From Saccharomycopsis crataegensis (Eukaryota > Ascomycota > Saccharomycetes > Ascoideales > Saccharomycopsidaceae), in contig NW_027043830.1 in NCBI RefSeq assembly GCF_037102585.1, positions 806,001 to 870,000 on the forward strand: a stretch of 64,000 nucleotides of DNA, in the 5' to 3' direction. Position 1 is the first letter of the stretch; the number at the start of each line of letters is the position of its first letter. The position numbers and the translations under genes were made by a program. Under the pieces are notes generated by a model. The model made no database searches and was not told the origin of the DNA. It saw only the letters and a list, made by a program, of their open reading frames with translations. Below, one piece after another: positions 47,659-59,724 of the stretch.

Positions 47659-48825
47659 ATGTCTGAAGAAATAACCATTAACATTAAGTGAGTAAATGGT
47701 TTCGATACCTGATTTCCTGGCATTGCGCAATTATTAACCATATATAATTTAAGGTCCGCTGGTGATAAGAAGTACGAAATCAAGGCTTCTAAGGAAACCA
47801 CTATCTCTGAATTCAAGGACCAAGTCGCGGAAGTTTCTTCTATTCCAAGTGACCAGCAGAGATTGATTTATTCCGGAAGAGTGCTCAAAGATCAGGAGAC
47901 TTTGGCCTTTTACAAAGTTCAGGATGGCCATACCATCCACATGGTGAAATCCGCCGCTAAGAAAACTGATACCTCCGGCAGCACCTCAGCAAGTTTAGGC
48001 TCTAATCAAAACAATAATAATATTCCAACAAACATTTCTGCTGGAACTCATGCTTCTGATCCACTTGCTGGTCTTACTGATGCCCGTTATGCTGGCTATA
48101 ATATTCCAATGCCATCTGCAGACATGTTTGGAGCAGACGGTATGCCATCAGAAGATCAAATGTCCAGTATGATGGATAACCCAATGTTCCAAGAAATGAT
48201 GAACTCCATGCTTTCTAATCCAGCAATGTTGGACACCATGATCAACCAAAACCCAATGCTTCGTTCGATGGGTCCACAGGCTAGAGAGATCTTGCAAAGT
48301 CCAATGTTTAGACAAATGATGTCCAACCCACAAATGATGCGTAACGCTATGTCAATGCAGAGAGCTATGGGTGGTTCTGCTCCTGGAGGATTTGGTGCTG
48401 GTAGTGGTACAGGCGCCGGAAGCTTTCCTGCCCCAGGCCCAGCCGTTGGAGGTAACGATGCATCAACTGCTAGTGCCACCACTACCACTGATTCTAATTC
48501 TAACGCTACAAGTGCTGCTGCAAGTAATCCATTTGCCGCCATGTTCCCTGGTGGCGCTCCGTCATTATTTGGTCAACCAGGTGATGCCACTAATTCAATG
48601 TATAATCCAGAACTCTTAGCTTCGTTGCTTGGTGCTGGTGCTGGTGCTGGTGCTGGCTCCCAAGCTCCAGTCGACAACAGACCACCTGAAGAGAGGTACG
48701 AATCTCAACTTAGGCAATTGAATGATATGGGATTCTTCGACTTTGATCGTAACGTTAATGCTTTGAGACGTAGTGGTGGAAGTGTCCAGGGAGCAATTGA
48801 TGCCTTGTTGAATGGAAGCGTCTGA
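47659..48825 (+). CDS. DSK2: Ubiquilin-family shuttle receptor Dsk2 (spliced)
   Basis: Two exons, 47659-47687 and 47754-48825, encode 366 residues (S. cerevisiae Dsk2 has 373). Exon 1 gives MSEEITINI and two bases of a Lys codon; the 66-base intron has GTGAGT at its start, TATTAAC as branch site and TTTAAG at its end. Domains are an N-terminal ubiquitin-like domain at 1-74 (QRLIYSGRVLKD), an STI1-type Met-rich region at about 155-240 (NPMFQEMMNSMLSNPAML), and a C-terminal UBA at about 322-364 (LRQLNDMGFFDFDRNV). Gly/Ala repeats precede the UBA. Dsk2 carries ubiquitinated proteins to the proteasome and works in ER-associated degradation. The heat-shock element upstream fits such a role. Splice joining restores the conserved UBL start, which supports the model. 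Confidence 0.94.
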
Positions 48826-51586
48826 TTTCATTTATTTTTATGTTTCTGGTTTTGCGTATCACTTCACATTTTGTAATACTTTCTGTTTGCTATAAACGTC
48901 GAATTAACCGTTTGTTTTAAATATTTGTGTACTTTCTTTCACTGATGTCACCTTATCATAAGTGTTATTCATCTTATTTTCATTCTTTGGTCTAGTATTT
49001 GCGTTTTCTTTTTTAGTTTATTTATTAATTGTTGAAATTAATTACCTTGCTGCTTGTATTGACATTCATAATATGTGCCATGTATCTTCCTTTAGGTGTG
49101 TTCTTATTATTGTTTAGTTATTATTGATGTATGATCATTTCTGTGCGTTTTATAGATTTGAGAATTAATTATTTGATTGTTATATTTCCCTCTCTTACAG
49201 AGTGTCTAGTATTGAACTCTAGAATGGTTTTGCTTTGTAATCTTCATTCAGTACAGTTATCACCCTATACACTATAGGTAGTGAGTGAGATTTTGGTTAG
49301 GCTATTAATTGATTATTCAGTCACAAGGAGTGTATTTCATTATATATCATTTTAAAAAATCCCTGTTTTTTAAGAGAATTATGACTAACAGTAGTGTACG
49401 CTTAACCAGAATTTTGATCATACGGACGTGGATAATGCTAGCTGTCTTTTTTTTTATTCATCCAAAATAGTTTATTTCTCTTTAACCTAGAAGCTCAAGC
49501 GTAACTACCAGTATCGCGTAGTATGAGATAAACTGTAAACAAATTTAAACAGAGACCATATATCACAAAGATATAAGCAAAAATCAAAAAGTTTGCCACA
49601 AATGGCCACCAAAAGAACTTCGAAGAAGACAAGAGAAACGCGAAAATAAAACCGAAAATAAAACCACCTTATCAGCTTAAAAAACGAAAAAAACAAAACA
49701 TGCGATTATGAAAATTAAAATCACTTGAAGATTGTATTATGATATTCTCTGATGATGATACTCGGGTTTATCTCACTATTGTCTACTATTTTGATAATTA
49801 TCATTTGAATGTTAATCAAACGCCTGCAGCACGTTACGCGTCACTATTCATTTTTAAGTTAATGATTGGGTATAATTTATGATTTATATATACTGTAATT
49901 ATAATTGTTTGTGAATCATAATAAATAATACTTCGTTCCATACCCTATTTAAATATGTTACTATTTCATTTGTAATATGAAAATTAGCCAAATTTAGATT
50001 TTTGAATTTACAATAAATTATACAATCACTGCGATTTCGCATTATAGATGTTGAGTTGCTACGCATATATGAAAAGAAACTATATCATGTAAGTAGGAGA
50101 TTCCATTCAATCATTGTGGGAATTGGCGTAATTTTAATAATAGTGTGTTTTAATGTGATTTTCTTTTTTGAAAAGGACACGAATGTAGCAAAAGTAGTAG
50201 AAAAAAACTGACCTAACAAAAAGAAAGAATGGTCTCCTGAAGTTTTTTAGCTACAAAATATGTTGCAGGAACTACTTGATGAATGAGTTAAATTATGGTA
50301 TAGTTATTCAATTGCCAAAGTTAAAGGTATATACTTTAGGTCACCTCTGCTTTGCCTGTCCGGAGTTATTGAAGAAGGACACATCAGATCAAGTTTAATT
50401 GAAGATTAAATCGTAAATGGGGTGTTGGAAATGAGACGTATAGAAATATCAAAAAAACATGCCGCAAATACTATAATCATTAAGAGAGTTGAATTATGTA
50501 TGAAATACGAAGATGTATATTGCCTACAGAGTAGATGCTCCGTTTTACTTTTTGTGGCGATTGGACTGTCATTGACTACAACATTTAACTCTTAAATTAT
50601 TTAGTAACGTGCCCTCTCATACTTAGCTCACGAATATTTTGTAGTTAGGCCAGTGTCCATTTTCAATATTATGGAGCCCTTCACCCCATAACAATATCAC
50701 GGAATTAAAAGAATATATCAAAAAAAAAAAATCCAACCAAAATTTATCCTTCAACAAAAAAGAATAAAAATATCCAATCACTGGAGTACTCTTTCCATCG
50801 GACATAGAAAACTATGAATGGAATACCGAGCATACTCCAGTCTGTTCTTGTTTCAAGAAGCAATTAGCAGCAAAGATTTCTCTCTGATAAATTGTACAAA
50901 GATAAATGAAAAAAGTAACCTATATATAAGTAATAAAAACAATTTAATGTTGGGAAGCTCATATTCCTGAGTATGGAGGCATGAAAAAAATTCATATTTG
51001 GAGTAATAATAACAAATATGTATGATGCTAATAACTTTTCCGGATACCAGAAGCTTACTTAGCATTAATATTGATCTTTTCATTCACCAATACCGAGGAT
51101 AAAAGTGCAAAAGCTGTTGGCTTGAAAACACTCTCCGTGAAAAAGAAAGATGGTTCCAAACGATTATATGTGTATCATCACCGTATCTTGTACTGATGTC
51201 CCACCAAATGTTGCCAATTCTGTTTTTTGATATTGCACGTTCTCTAATAGACTGGTATCACCGGCGACACTTTTGGTAGCGCCTGAGTCTAATATGAATG
51301 TAGTAACTTTGTTTCATTTGACAGCTTGAATGCTTTGGGTTTTGAATGGCCATAATTGTTTCCACTCAAATTGTTGCAACGCTCACATATACATTACCCG
51401 GCCTTATTACAACCCACCTGCCACCTTTTTACCCTTGTAGAACCGCTTTCCTCCAGTGAAGCGCAAAAAAAAAACAGCCCCCCAAAAAATTGAAATTTTT
51501 TGAAAAACACAGTTCTTCTGATTGATTTTCTCTCTCCATCAATCAATCAATTGATTAATCTCATTTCTCTCTAAATACTAGCAACA
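48826..51586. other. 2.8-kb gene-poor region ending in the SUB2 promoter
   Basis: AT-rich DNA with no ORF above about 76 codons. Its right end carries a Ty1/copia fossil (separate entry) and then about 200 bases of SUB2 promoter with A/T-rich tracts resembling RRPE near 51490-51505. I saw no tRNA or snRNA. An autonomously replicating sequence or a non-coding RNA is possible but not supported. Confidence 0.5.
51150..51390 (-). mobile_element. Fossil of a Ty1/copia LTR retrotransposon (gag-pol junction)
   Basis: On the minus strand this stretch holds, in order, a short Cys-x2-Cys patch with a nearby Gly-His, like a degenerate gag zinc knuckle (51376-51387 region), and the aspartyl protease active site LDSGAT (51275-51292) with typical flanking sequence. 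The order and spacing fit copia pol. Other weak copia-like fragments may extend left to about 50640. The copy is broken, with several breaks, and I found no LTRs or reverse transcriptase. Its degree of decay suggests an old insertion. Confidence 0.65.
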
Positions 51587-54258
51587 ATGTCTCACGAAGG
51601 TGAAGAAGATCTCCTTGAATATTCTGACTCTGAAGAAGTCACCAACACCAAGCCAACTACCACCGAAGGTGGCGAAGAAGCTGGCGAAAGTGGAGAAGCT
51701 GATAAGAAGGGTTCCTACGTTGGTATTCACGCCACTGGGTTCAAGGACTTCTTGTTGAAGCCAGAATTATTGAGAGCCATTGTGGATTGTGGTTTTGAAC
51801 ATCCATCTGAAGGTAAGAAACTTTTTAAGCCATATTATTACTACATGACATGATGATATTTGTGTGCTTATATATTTTTATATATATGTATGTGTGTGTG
51901 TGTGTTTATATATTTATTTTGGAAAGGAGGAAATTTGATCATTATGATCTTATACATAGCGGAGAATATCTCTTGGAAATTGAATTGGACTATTGGTTTG
52001 AAAATAGATTGGGATAAAGGTTTCGTGATTATCAACTTTAAATGAGCCGCCCCTCAGTGATGAATATTTATCCTGTATTGCATGGTATCAAAGATTAAAT
52101 GTTTTAAGATCACATTCAAAGATAAGAATTCTAGTATTTTTGAATGATAGAAAAGGCTTAAAGGAACTTGGACTAAAAGGGCTTTTATCAACTTTTTGTG
52201 GTGAAATGGAGGAGTGTGACGCGTAGCTTTTTTTTTTATCAACATTTTGTTGAGTCACATTGAATTCTGAATTATTGTTTAGTTTTGAAGGATCAGCAGT
52301 TATTTCAATTGGATTGGAGAGCATGAATTTTGGGTCGAAGTTTGCTTATTATTATTTGTTCTAGCGTTCATTCTTTGGTTTCCCCACCTGGAAACAAATA
52401 TGGTATAAATGAGATTTTCAAACTTCAATTTAGGATCAAAATTATCAGTTTCTGGTTTATTTTTTTGGTGTTAATGCTCCTTTTGAACCCAAATGCCTTC
52501 ACATTTTTCTTTTTTTGTCATGGAATTGTTTTGCTGCTCTTTCTACGGTTTCGTTCTTTTTCATTTTCTTTACACAGATAATTGGCTTGAAATGAATAAA
52601 GTTTGATCCTGGGGGAATGAGCCAATCAATTTAGAGAAGTTTATTGGATTTCTATTTGCCTTTGCATATCGGGATTCATTTTTTTCCCTGCCTGTGCTCT
52701 CTTGTTTTCATGACAGAGACCTAGTGAGTGATAGAATTTGTTTATTATCCTTCTCTATTACCATACGTTACTTTTGCTTACCGTTTTTTTTTGTCTTTCC
52801 TGACTTTTTTCTTGCAAGTCATTCTATCAATTTGTTTACAATCTTCAAAATACCAACTTTCTGCTGATTGAAGCCCAATTTCCAGACCTTGAAAAAACAG
52901 ATTACTCTCAAACCATAAATGTTTTTCCAAAGAAGAAATCATGATATCAGGAACAAATGATTATGGATCTAAAGCACAATTTGCTACGCGCCATTTGATC
53001 AAAAAGAAAAATTATGATTCTTGATTAATCACTCCAACTAAACAATAAAAACCCACCATTAAAGTCTTTGAGAGAACATTTTTCTTATTATTATAAGAAC
53101 ATACACACAAACAAACACAATATCATCTTAATTGTCAACTCTTCAGAAAGAGCTTAACTAACATTAACCATCATTCCAGTTCAACAAGTTTGTATCCCAC
53201 AATCTATCTTGGGTACTGATGTTCTTTGTCAAGCCAAGTCTGGTCTTGGTAAGACCGCTGTCTTTGTTCTTTCTTCCCTTCAACAAATTGAACCAGTTGA
53301 TGGTGAAGTCAGCACTCTTGTCATTTGTCACACTCGTGAATTGGCTTACCAAATTCGTAACGAATACACTCGTTTCTCCAAGTATATTCCAGACATCCGT
53401 ACTGCTGTCTTTTACGGTGGTACCGACTACAAGAAGGATGAAGAATTGTTGAAGAATAAGGAAACTTGTCCACACATTGTTGTTGCCACTCCAGGTAGAT
53501 TAAAGGCTCTTGTTCGTGACAAGTACTTGAGAGTTAACAACATCAAGAATTTTATCATTGATGAATGTGACAAGGTTTTGGAAGGTATTGATATGCGTCG
53601 TGACGTGCAAGAAGTTTTCAAACAAACTCCACACCAAAAGCAAGTTATGATGTTTTCTGCCACTTTGTCCCAAGAAATCAGACCAATTTGTAAGAAGTTC
53701 ATGCAAAATCCTTTGGAAATTTACGTTGACGATGAAGCTAAATTGACTTTGCACGGTTTGCAACAATACTACTTGAAGTTGGCTGAAAATGAAAAGAACC
53801 GTAAATTGTCTGATCTTTTGGACTCTTTGGAATTCAACCAAGTTATCATCTTTGTTAAGACTACCAACCGTGCTGAACAACTCAACCAATTGTTATGCTC
53901 CTGCAACTTCCCATCCATTGCCGTTCATTCTAACATGCCTCAGGAAGAACGTATCAACCGTTACAAGTCTTTTAAGGAATTCAACAAGAGAATTTGTGTC
54001 AGTACTGATGTCTTTGGCCGTGGTATTGATATCGAACGTATCAACGTTGCCATCAACTATGATTTGCCAAATGAAGCTGATCAATACTTGCACCGTGTTG
54101 GTCGTGCTGGTAGATTCGGTACTAAGGGTTTGGCTATCAGTTTTGTTGCCAATGAAGAAGACGAAAAGATTTTGGAAAAGATCCAAGAAAGATTTGATGT
54201 TAAAATCACTGATTTCCCAGATGAAGGTGTCGACCCAAGTACTTACATGAATACCTGA
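51587..54258 (+). CDS. SUB2: mRNA export/splicing DECD-box helicase Sub2 (spliced)
   Basis: Two exons, 51587-51812 and 53180-54258, encode 434 residues (S. cerevisiae Sub2 has 446). Exon 1 ends within a Val codon after FEHPSE; exon 2 resumes [20 protein letters not shown]. The Q-motif, Walker A (AKSGLGKT), DECD (motif II), SAT (motif III) and [10 protein letters not shown] (motif VI) are all present. Sub2/UAP56 is needed for spliceosome assembly and, in TREX with Yra1, for mRNA export. The donor is GTAAGA, the branch site AACTAAC lies at 53157-53163, and the acceptor is CCAG at 53176-53179. The intron is 1367 bases, whereas S. cerevisiae SUB2 has none. The promoter borders a retrotransposon fossil. 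Confidence 0.96.
51813..53179 (+). other. SUB2 intron, 1367 bases
   Basis: Far longer than the other introns in the window, which run from 66 to 621 bases. It starts GTAAGA and ends with AACTAAC, 16 bases, then CCAG. Inside are a TG dinucleotide run at 51891-51905 and long AT-rich stretches. A box-C-like GTGATGA near 52057 has no fitting box D close by. In other yeasts such introns can take part in autoregulation of the splicing helicase; that is inference here. Confidence 0.85.
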
Positions 54259-56114
54259 GTGCTTGCTCTTCCAAATAATTTCCAGGGTCGCGCTTTTTCT
54301 TTTCTTCTCTTTTTCTTCTTTTTTTTTTTTTAGTTGTGTGCGTTTTGGAAAAGTGTATACTCTCTATTGTTTTAATAATCCTTTTAATTTTATTAAATTA
54401 TGATCTTTCTTTCCTTGTTTTTGTAGATGATTAAGTTGTGTGTTTGTTTTTCTTCATATATCAAGAGTATCTTCTTGATATACAAACAACCCCCCCTGGT
54501 GAGCAAAGTGCATCTGTCTATATTATAACCATAAAGGTTTGCCACAGAAAGGTTTGACAAAGGCTTGCCAGGGGTGTCAAAGATTTCGATTCATTTATCT
54601 GAATTTTAAACTGCCATGTATTGTATCTTGATAGATAACTTGCCACTACTTTACTCATTAATTGACTATTAAGCAATGCGTAAAAATAACGTTGGTAGAA
54701 GATCAATCCAATGTTTATTCATCTTGCAAAAACTGTGTCAATACATAATAATAACATTTAGATATTCCACTTAATTAAAATAGGGCTCGAAGATGCTCTA
54801 GAAAGAAAAAGCACAGAAACTTTTATCTGGGGCATTGCAAAGAATACGTTTGTTTTACGAATAAACTTTTGAGCGGATTAATGTAATTTTACACATACCA
54901 AAGATGTCCTAATATCGTAATAAATGATTATGTGGGGGTTTGAGACGTACCAAATAGCAATCTGGATGGTGTAAATGTACAGCCACCAATACCAAGCACG
55001 AAAACGCCAACAGAGACATTACCTGCTTGCTCGGATGATGATAGCCGCATCGTATGATGATAATATCTCAAATACATTTTTATTATACCAATTTTTTCTA
55101 TGCAGAAATAATAGTATGAAGGTTCTAACATAAAGACCAAGTATGATTTCACCTGTAGTTTCTAGTTATTTTGGAAGCTGTGTGTAACACCATGCCACAT
55201 TATTTCTGCCAAATAGAAAGATTTCATTAGCAATTGAATAATATGAAAGTCTAATGTAAAGTTGCGGGGATGGTTAGCAATAGTTTTGGGTTTTTGTAGA
55301 TCTCTTATTCCTTACTTCGACAGATTCCCAATAGGGAAACATCCGCTATCGGCACGTAAGATTGGATCATATCCAACCAACAATCAATACCCTTTCTAAT
55401 GTTCAGCCCCCTATCCCTCCCGCTCCTGCATAATAGCATTCTAAATCCAGAATTCAACACAATCAAGATAATAAATCATTAATGATTATGTCCTGGATAA
55501 CCGATCAACAGCAGGAAACACCTCATAATTAATGGTTAATAAACACGTGTGAATCTTACAATATATGCAAGCACTTGACCATTTACCAATATTGAAATCT
55601 TACACTTTTTCGGAGATACTGTGTCACAACAAAAGACACATAAATTTCCTTTGTACTCACAAAAAGTTCCCTCATAAACTTAGTAACTACGTGATATCTC
55701 ATTTTCAACAACAATGTACATACTTCGAAAATTAATCCGCAGGTGGCGGTGGAAATCAGAATCTCTCACCGACCAAGATGTTCGGGTATTTCCTAAACTG
55801 GAATTATCTGCATGAAATATAAATGTGAAATTGTAATAAAGGGATGCAGGTCTGTAGTGATGCCTTTCATTTATTATCAAATCATAAAAACCAATGGCTT
55901 TTGGTTATCGCAATGAAAGATAAAGAAGCTTCACAGGATCAGATAACGAAATAATCTGCCAAATGATATTATGCAGTGTATGCATAAAACATCGATGGGA
56001 TCCTTTATTTTCTTCATAAAAAATCTTTCATTGAAATTTGTTATAGTATTCCAAGAATATATAATATAGATTATATATCTACATCCCCTTATATATTATA
56101 AAACACATTTCACT
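54259..56114 (+). promoter_or_regulatory. 1.86-kb intergenic region upstream of permease
   Basis: The left part is the SUB2 3' flank with T tracts. The rest is AT-rich and has no supported gene; two minus-strand ORFs of 66-74 codons have no recognisable features. GATAA cores cluster toward the permease. Confidence 0.5.
55467..55946. promoter_or_regulatory. Cluster of GATAA motifs upstream of permease
   Basis: GATAA cores occur at 55467, 55496, 55919 and 55942, within 650 bases of the permease start. Nitrogen-regulated permeases in yeasts are controlled by Gln3/Gat1 through such sites. The motif is short and AT-rich, so some copies may be chance. Confidence 0.35.
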
Positions 56115-57932
56115 ATGATAGAGAAATCGTCTGCGGAAAAAATTGCATTTGAAGTTGAAACAAGTGAAGTATGCGAAGGTTCTTCAATCCCATACGACCA
56201 ACCAAGCGGTGGGTGGTGGTACAACCTCAAGGATTCTTTCAAAAGAGCCGATGTTGATATCACAGGTGAAGGTTTGACCGATCATGAAAAGCAGTTGCAA
56301 AAGATTGAAAAATCCCCGTTGAAGAAAAATTTAAAAAATCGACACTTACAAATGATTGCCATTGGTGGATCCATTGGTACTGGTTTATTCGTTGGTTCAG
56401 GTGCTTGTTTGCAGGCTGGTGGCCCTGCTGGGACTTTCATTGCTTATGCTGTTATTGGTATGTTTTAATTTTTCATGTTTCATCAAGTGATGTGTTTCTC
56501 CACACATATACTAACAACAATTTTAGGTAGTTTATTGTTTGTTACTGTTCAATCACTTGGTGAGTTGGCTGTCGCATATCCTCTATCTGGGGCTTTTTCT
56601 GTTTATAACTCTAGATTTGTCTCTCGGGCTTGGGGTTTCGCGATGGGCTGGAATTACGCTATCCAATGGCTTGTCATTTTGCCTTTTGAATTAGTCGTTG
56701 CTGGTATGGTAATTCAATACTGGAATGATAAGATTAGTCCAGCTGCGTGGGTTAGCATTTTCTACTCCTTGATTGTCTTCATTAACTTCTTTGGTGGTAA
56801 AGGTTATGGTGAAGCTGAATTCTTCTTTTCTCTGGTCAAAGTTATCTCTATCATTGGTTACATCATTCTCGGGATAATTTTGGTTTCTGGAGGTGGTCCA
56901 AACCACGAGTTCATCGGTGGAAAATATTGGCATAATCCAGGTGCTTTCCGCCATGGATTCAAAGGTCTTTGTTCAGTTTTTGTAACAGCTGCGTTTGGAT
57001 TTGCTGGTACTGAGATGTGTGCTCTTGCCGCTGCTGAAACCGTTGATGCTAGAAAGAGTATACCAAAAGCCTCGAAGCAAGTGTTTTGGAGAATCACATT
57101 ATTCTTTCTCCTTTCTGTTTTAATGGTTGGCTTGCTTGTTCCTTATAACGATAGCAGATTAGGCACATCTTCTTATAGTGCTAAAGCTTCCCCATTTGTC
57201 ATTTCCATCTCTAATGCTGGTATCAAAGTTTTACCATCCATCTTCAATGTGATTATTTTATTTACAGTTCTTTCAGTTGGTAACTCTTCCACCTATGGCT
57301 GTTCTAGAACTATCTTATCTTTAGCAGAACAAGGATTTGCCCCAAAGATATTCACTTACATTGATAAAAAGGGGAGACCTATTCCTGCAACCATTGTGAC
57401 ATTAGTTTTTGGTTTGTTGAGTTTTCTTGCTGCTAGTGATAAACAGGGCGAGGTATTCGATTGGTTGTTGGCTATTACTGGATTGTGTGCAATCATGACA
57501 TGGGGTTCTATTTGCGCTTGTCATATCATATTTAGAAAAGCATTGACTGTTCAAGGTAGAGGTACTGATGAATTGGCATTCACCAGTATTACTGGAACAA
57601 TTGGTTCATGGTATGGTTTGATTGGTTATTTTGGTGTTCTTGCTGCTCAATTTTGGATTGCTGCATGGCCATTTCAGTTAGCAGACAACATTGGTGACAG
57701 AATTGCAACTTTCTTGCAAGCTTACTTGGCAGTTCCCGTCGTCTTTTGTTTCTATATCGCATACGTTATTTGGAACAGGGAATTTACCTTTTTCAATGGT
57801 TTCAAAAACATCGATTTGGATCATGGAAGAAAGGCTGTTGATTTGGATGTTTTGAGACAAGAGGTCGCTGAAGAAAGAGCTTATTTTGCAAGTCAACCTT
57901 GGTGGTGGAGATGGTACAACATTTGGTGTTGA
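56115..57932 (+). CDS. General amino-acid permease, Gap1 type (spliced)
   Basis: Two exons, 56115-56457 and 56527-57932, encode 582 residues. The 69-base intron has a perfect GTATGT donor, a TACTAAC branch at 56509-56515 and a TTTTAG acceptor; joining gives the uninterrupted segment YAVIGSLLFVTVQSLGEL. The protein is a 12-helix APC/YAT permease: IAIGGSIGTGLFVGSG in helix 1, KSIPKASKQVFWRITLFF and VLSVGNSSTYGCSR in the middle, KKGRPIPA, and a C-terminal tail ending WWWRWYNIWC. The palmitoylated-type final Cys and overall match are closest to S. cerevisiae Gap1 (602 aa). It imports amino acids with protons at the plasma membrane. Lysines near the N-terminus (LKDSFKR) are probable ubiquitin sites. 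Because related permeases (Agp, Hip1) are similar, the symbol is left blank. Confidence 0.93.
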
Positions 57933-58647
57933 TGGTGAGTTGGTTTTTTTTTTTCGATCCTTGACAGAAGTCATCTTATACAATTTTGTTGTCGCTTTTT
58001 CTCATTTTTATTGTTATTATTTCTATGCTTTTTAGTACATTTTTCTTTTTCACTACTCATTTTGTTTGTCTCTTTTTTCTCTCTCAGATATTTTTTCATC
58101 TTCTTTCTATCTCTTATTTTCTTTTGTTTCAGTTTTGTTTGGCATTATTGGTCTGTTTATTTACCCAAAATAGGTTAAGGTTCATGAAATCATATTCTCT
58201 ATTAAAATTGTAATACTTTTTTTTTGACCTTCATTTTCGTTGAATTTTTTTGCTTTTTTGACGATTAATGTCAGGCAATGCATGTTGGGAAAATAGTATA
58301 GCTGCAAGAAGAGTTCACAACATATGGCTATTTTAGCACGATGTACTAGCATGAATCAAAAAAAAAAAAACGATTTCGTCACCTTCTAAAGGAAATTACA
58401 ACCAATCCCTATGTTCTTGAGTCGATACTTTCTTCTTTAGGTGATATGAAATACCGTGATATGGGAACTCACCATATCACACTATTATGTGATCAATCTC
58501 TAAATATGTCATATTTTTACCTCTAGTTTTTCTGTTTTGATTTGTGGATCATTAGAAAATCCAAATAGATTTCTTTAACTCGTTGTCAAGCAAGTTTCAT
58601 GATATTTGCATAATTTCTTTTACGTAACTACTATCTACTGGAACGAA

Positions 58648-58736
58648 CCCCGGGATATTTCTATTAAGTGTCTGCCTTGTGGGATTTAGTACTTTCGATG
58701 GGCCACGAACCACAAAAAATATTAATTGACCCCGGG
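58648..58736. promoter_or_regulatory. Paired CCCCGGG elements
   Basis: CCCCGGG occurs at 58648-58654 and 58730-58736 in otherwise AT-rich DNA about 1 kb upstream of the carboxylase. A zinc-cluster or Mig1-like factor could bind; this is inference. Confidence 0.3.
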
Positions 58737-59533
58737 TTTGAGGAAGAGATGAAAACAAAGCTACTAGCTGCTGATGGAAATTTCGTCAATATCTCAATCT
58801 CTAACTTACCAGTTTATATATGTAAATATATATAATAATATATGAGATGATAGTAACGATTTTTTTTTTTTCTTTTCTTGACACATTTATGGGTTTGTCC
58901 CGGAGAGAAGGAATAATACTGCAATCATAAGCGAGAGTCATGTGGTAAGATACGGCGGGTCTTATCACCATTAATCTGGGCTAATATTGCAAACAGGAAA
59001 CTTCTTTTTCCTCAACAGCTGAGAAACAGCATTATTCCTAGCTACGACAACTGGTGCATTTGTCCATTGGCTTCCCAAGTAGCGAAGAACATCAGTTGGC
59101 GTACCCCGAGCGAAGTTCTAAGAGGATTCTGAACAACACGAATTTTTTTTTGTTGTAAAAAAAAAATAATCGGCAGAATCTTTATTATGCAGAGTAACGT
59201 GAGATGATGCGCATAGCATGACCTCAATGTATAATGGCTCATAACAGCACCCCCTTTTCTTACATCACCACCGTTAGTCATAGGGTCAACAACTGAGAAG
59301 ATCACTGAGAAATTATTATTGTACCTTAAAACATGGGGCAATATGTCCCTCTTGTGTAGGAGAGATCTTCTTCCTATAGTGCATACTTGTTGTCTCTCGC
59401 TCTTCTTCCATTTTTTGCCCGGTTTATAAATAAAGCAGATGCAAATATCTGTAGGACACCCTCTATTGATTGCTAATCGCCCAATTAAATCACCACCACA
59501 AAGCTCATCGCAGTGTGCGCGCGCAAGGGTCAT

Positions 59534-59597
59534 CCCCCCGGCATTTTTCTGGTTTTTTTTTTTTCAGTCATCCAATGACATGCTGACAGCCCCCCGG
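59534..59597. promoter_or_regulatory. Paired CCCCCCGG elements in the proximal promoter
   Basis: Identical CCCCCCGG octamers lie at 59534-59541 and 59590-59597, 56 bases apart and about 130-190 bases before the start codon. Such repeated GC-rich cores in an AT-rich promoter are likely protein sites, possibly for glucose or gluconeogenic regulators. Confidence 0.4.
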
Positions 59598-59724
59598 ATA
59601 TCAAATATAAGCAACTCAATTCCTGTGTACTTTTCGACAAAAAGTTTTTTTCTTTTTCTGTTTCTTCTTCTTCTTACCTTATTCTCTCTATCATCAACAC
59701 CAGTAACACAGAAATATCTCTAAG

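Larger units (their letters stand above)
57933..59724 (+). promoter_or_regulatory. 1.8-kb intergenic region upstream of pyruvate carboxylase
   Basis: The first 300 bases are a T-rich permease 3' flank. The rest is the likely long promoter of pyruvate carboxylase, with two CCCCGGG palindromic cores and two CCCCCCGG elements. A 163-codon minus-strand ORF (59042-59533) lacks any family features and is not counted as a gene. Confidence 0.5.

Noticed and set aside
51105-51175. Plus-strand reading resembling a Ty3-type VKKKDGS reverse transcriptase motif
   Set aside because: Very short, isolated, on the opposite strand to and overlapping the copia fossil; most likely chance.
52050-52280. C/D snoRNA candidate inside the SUB2 intron
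   Set aside because: A box-C-like GTGATGA exists, but the nearest fitting CTGA is about 210 bases away and no terminal stem is seen.
54928-55880. Minus-strand ORFs of 66-74 codons upstream of the permease
   Set aside because: No recognisable domain, signal or splice context; they lie in AT-rich intergenic DNA.
59042-59533. 163-codon minus-strand ORF upstream of pyruvate carboxylase
   Set aside because: No family features, lies in the carboxylase promoter, and has mixed composition unlike neighbouring genes.
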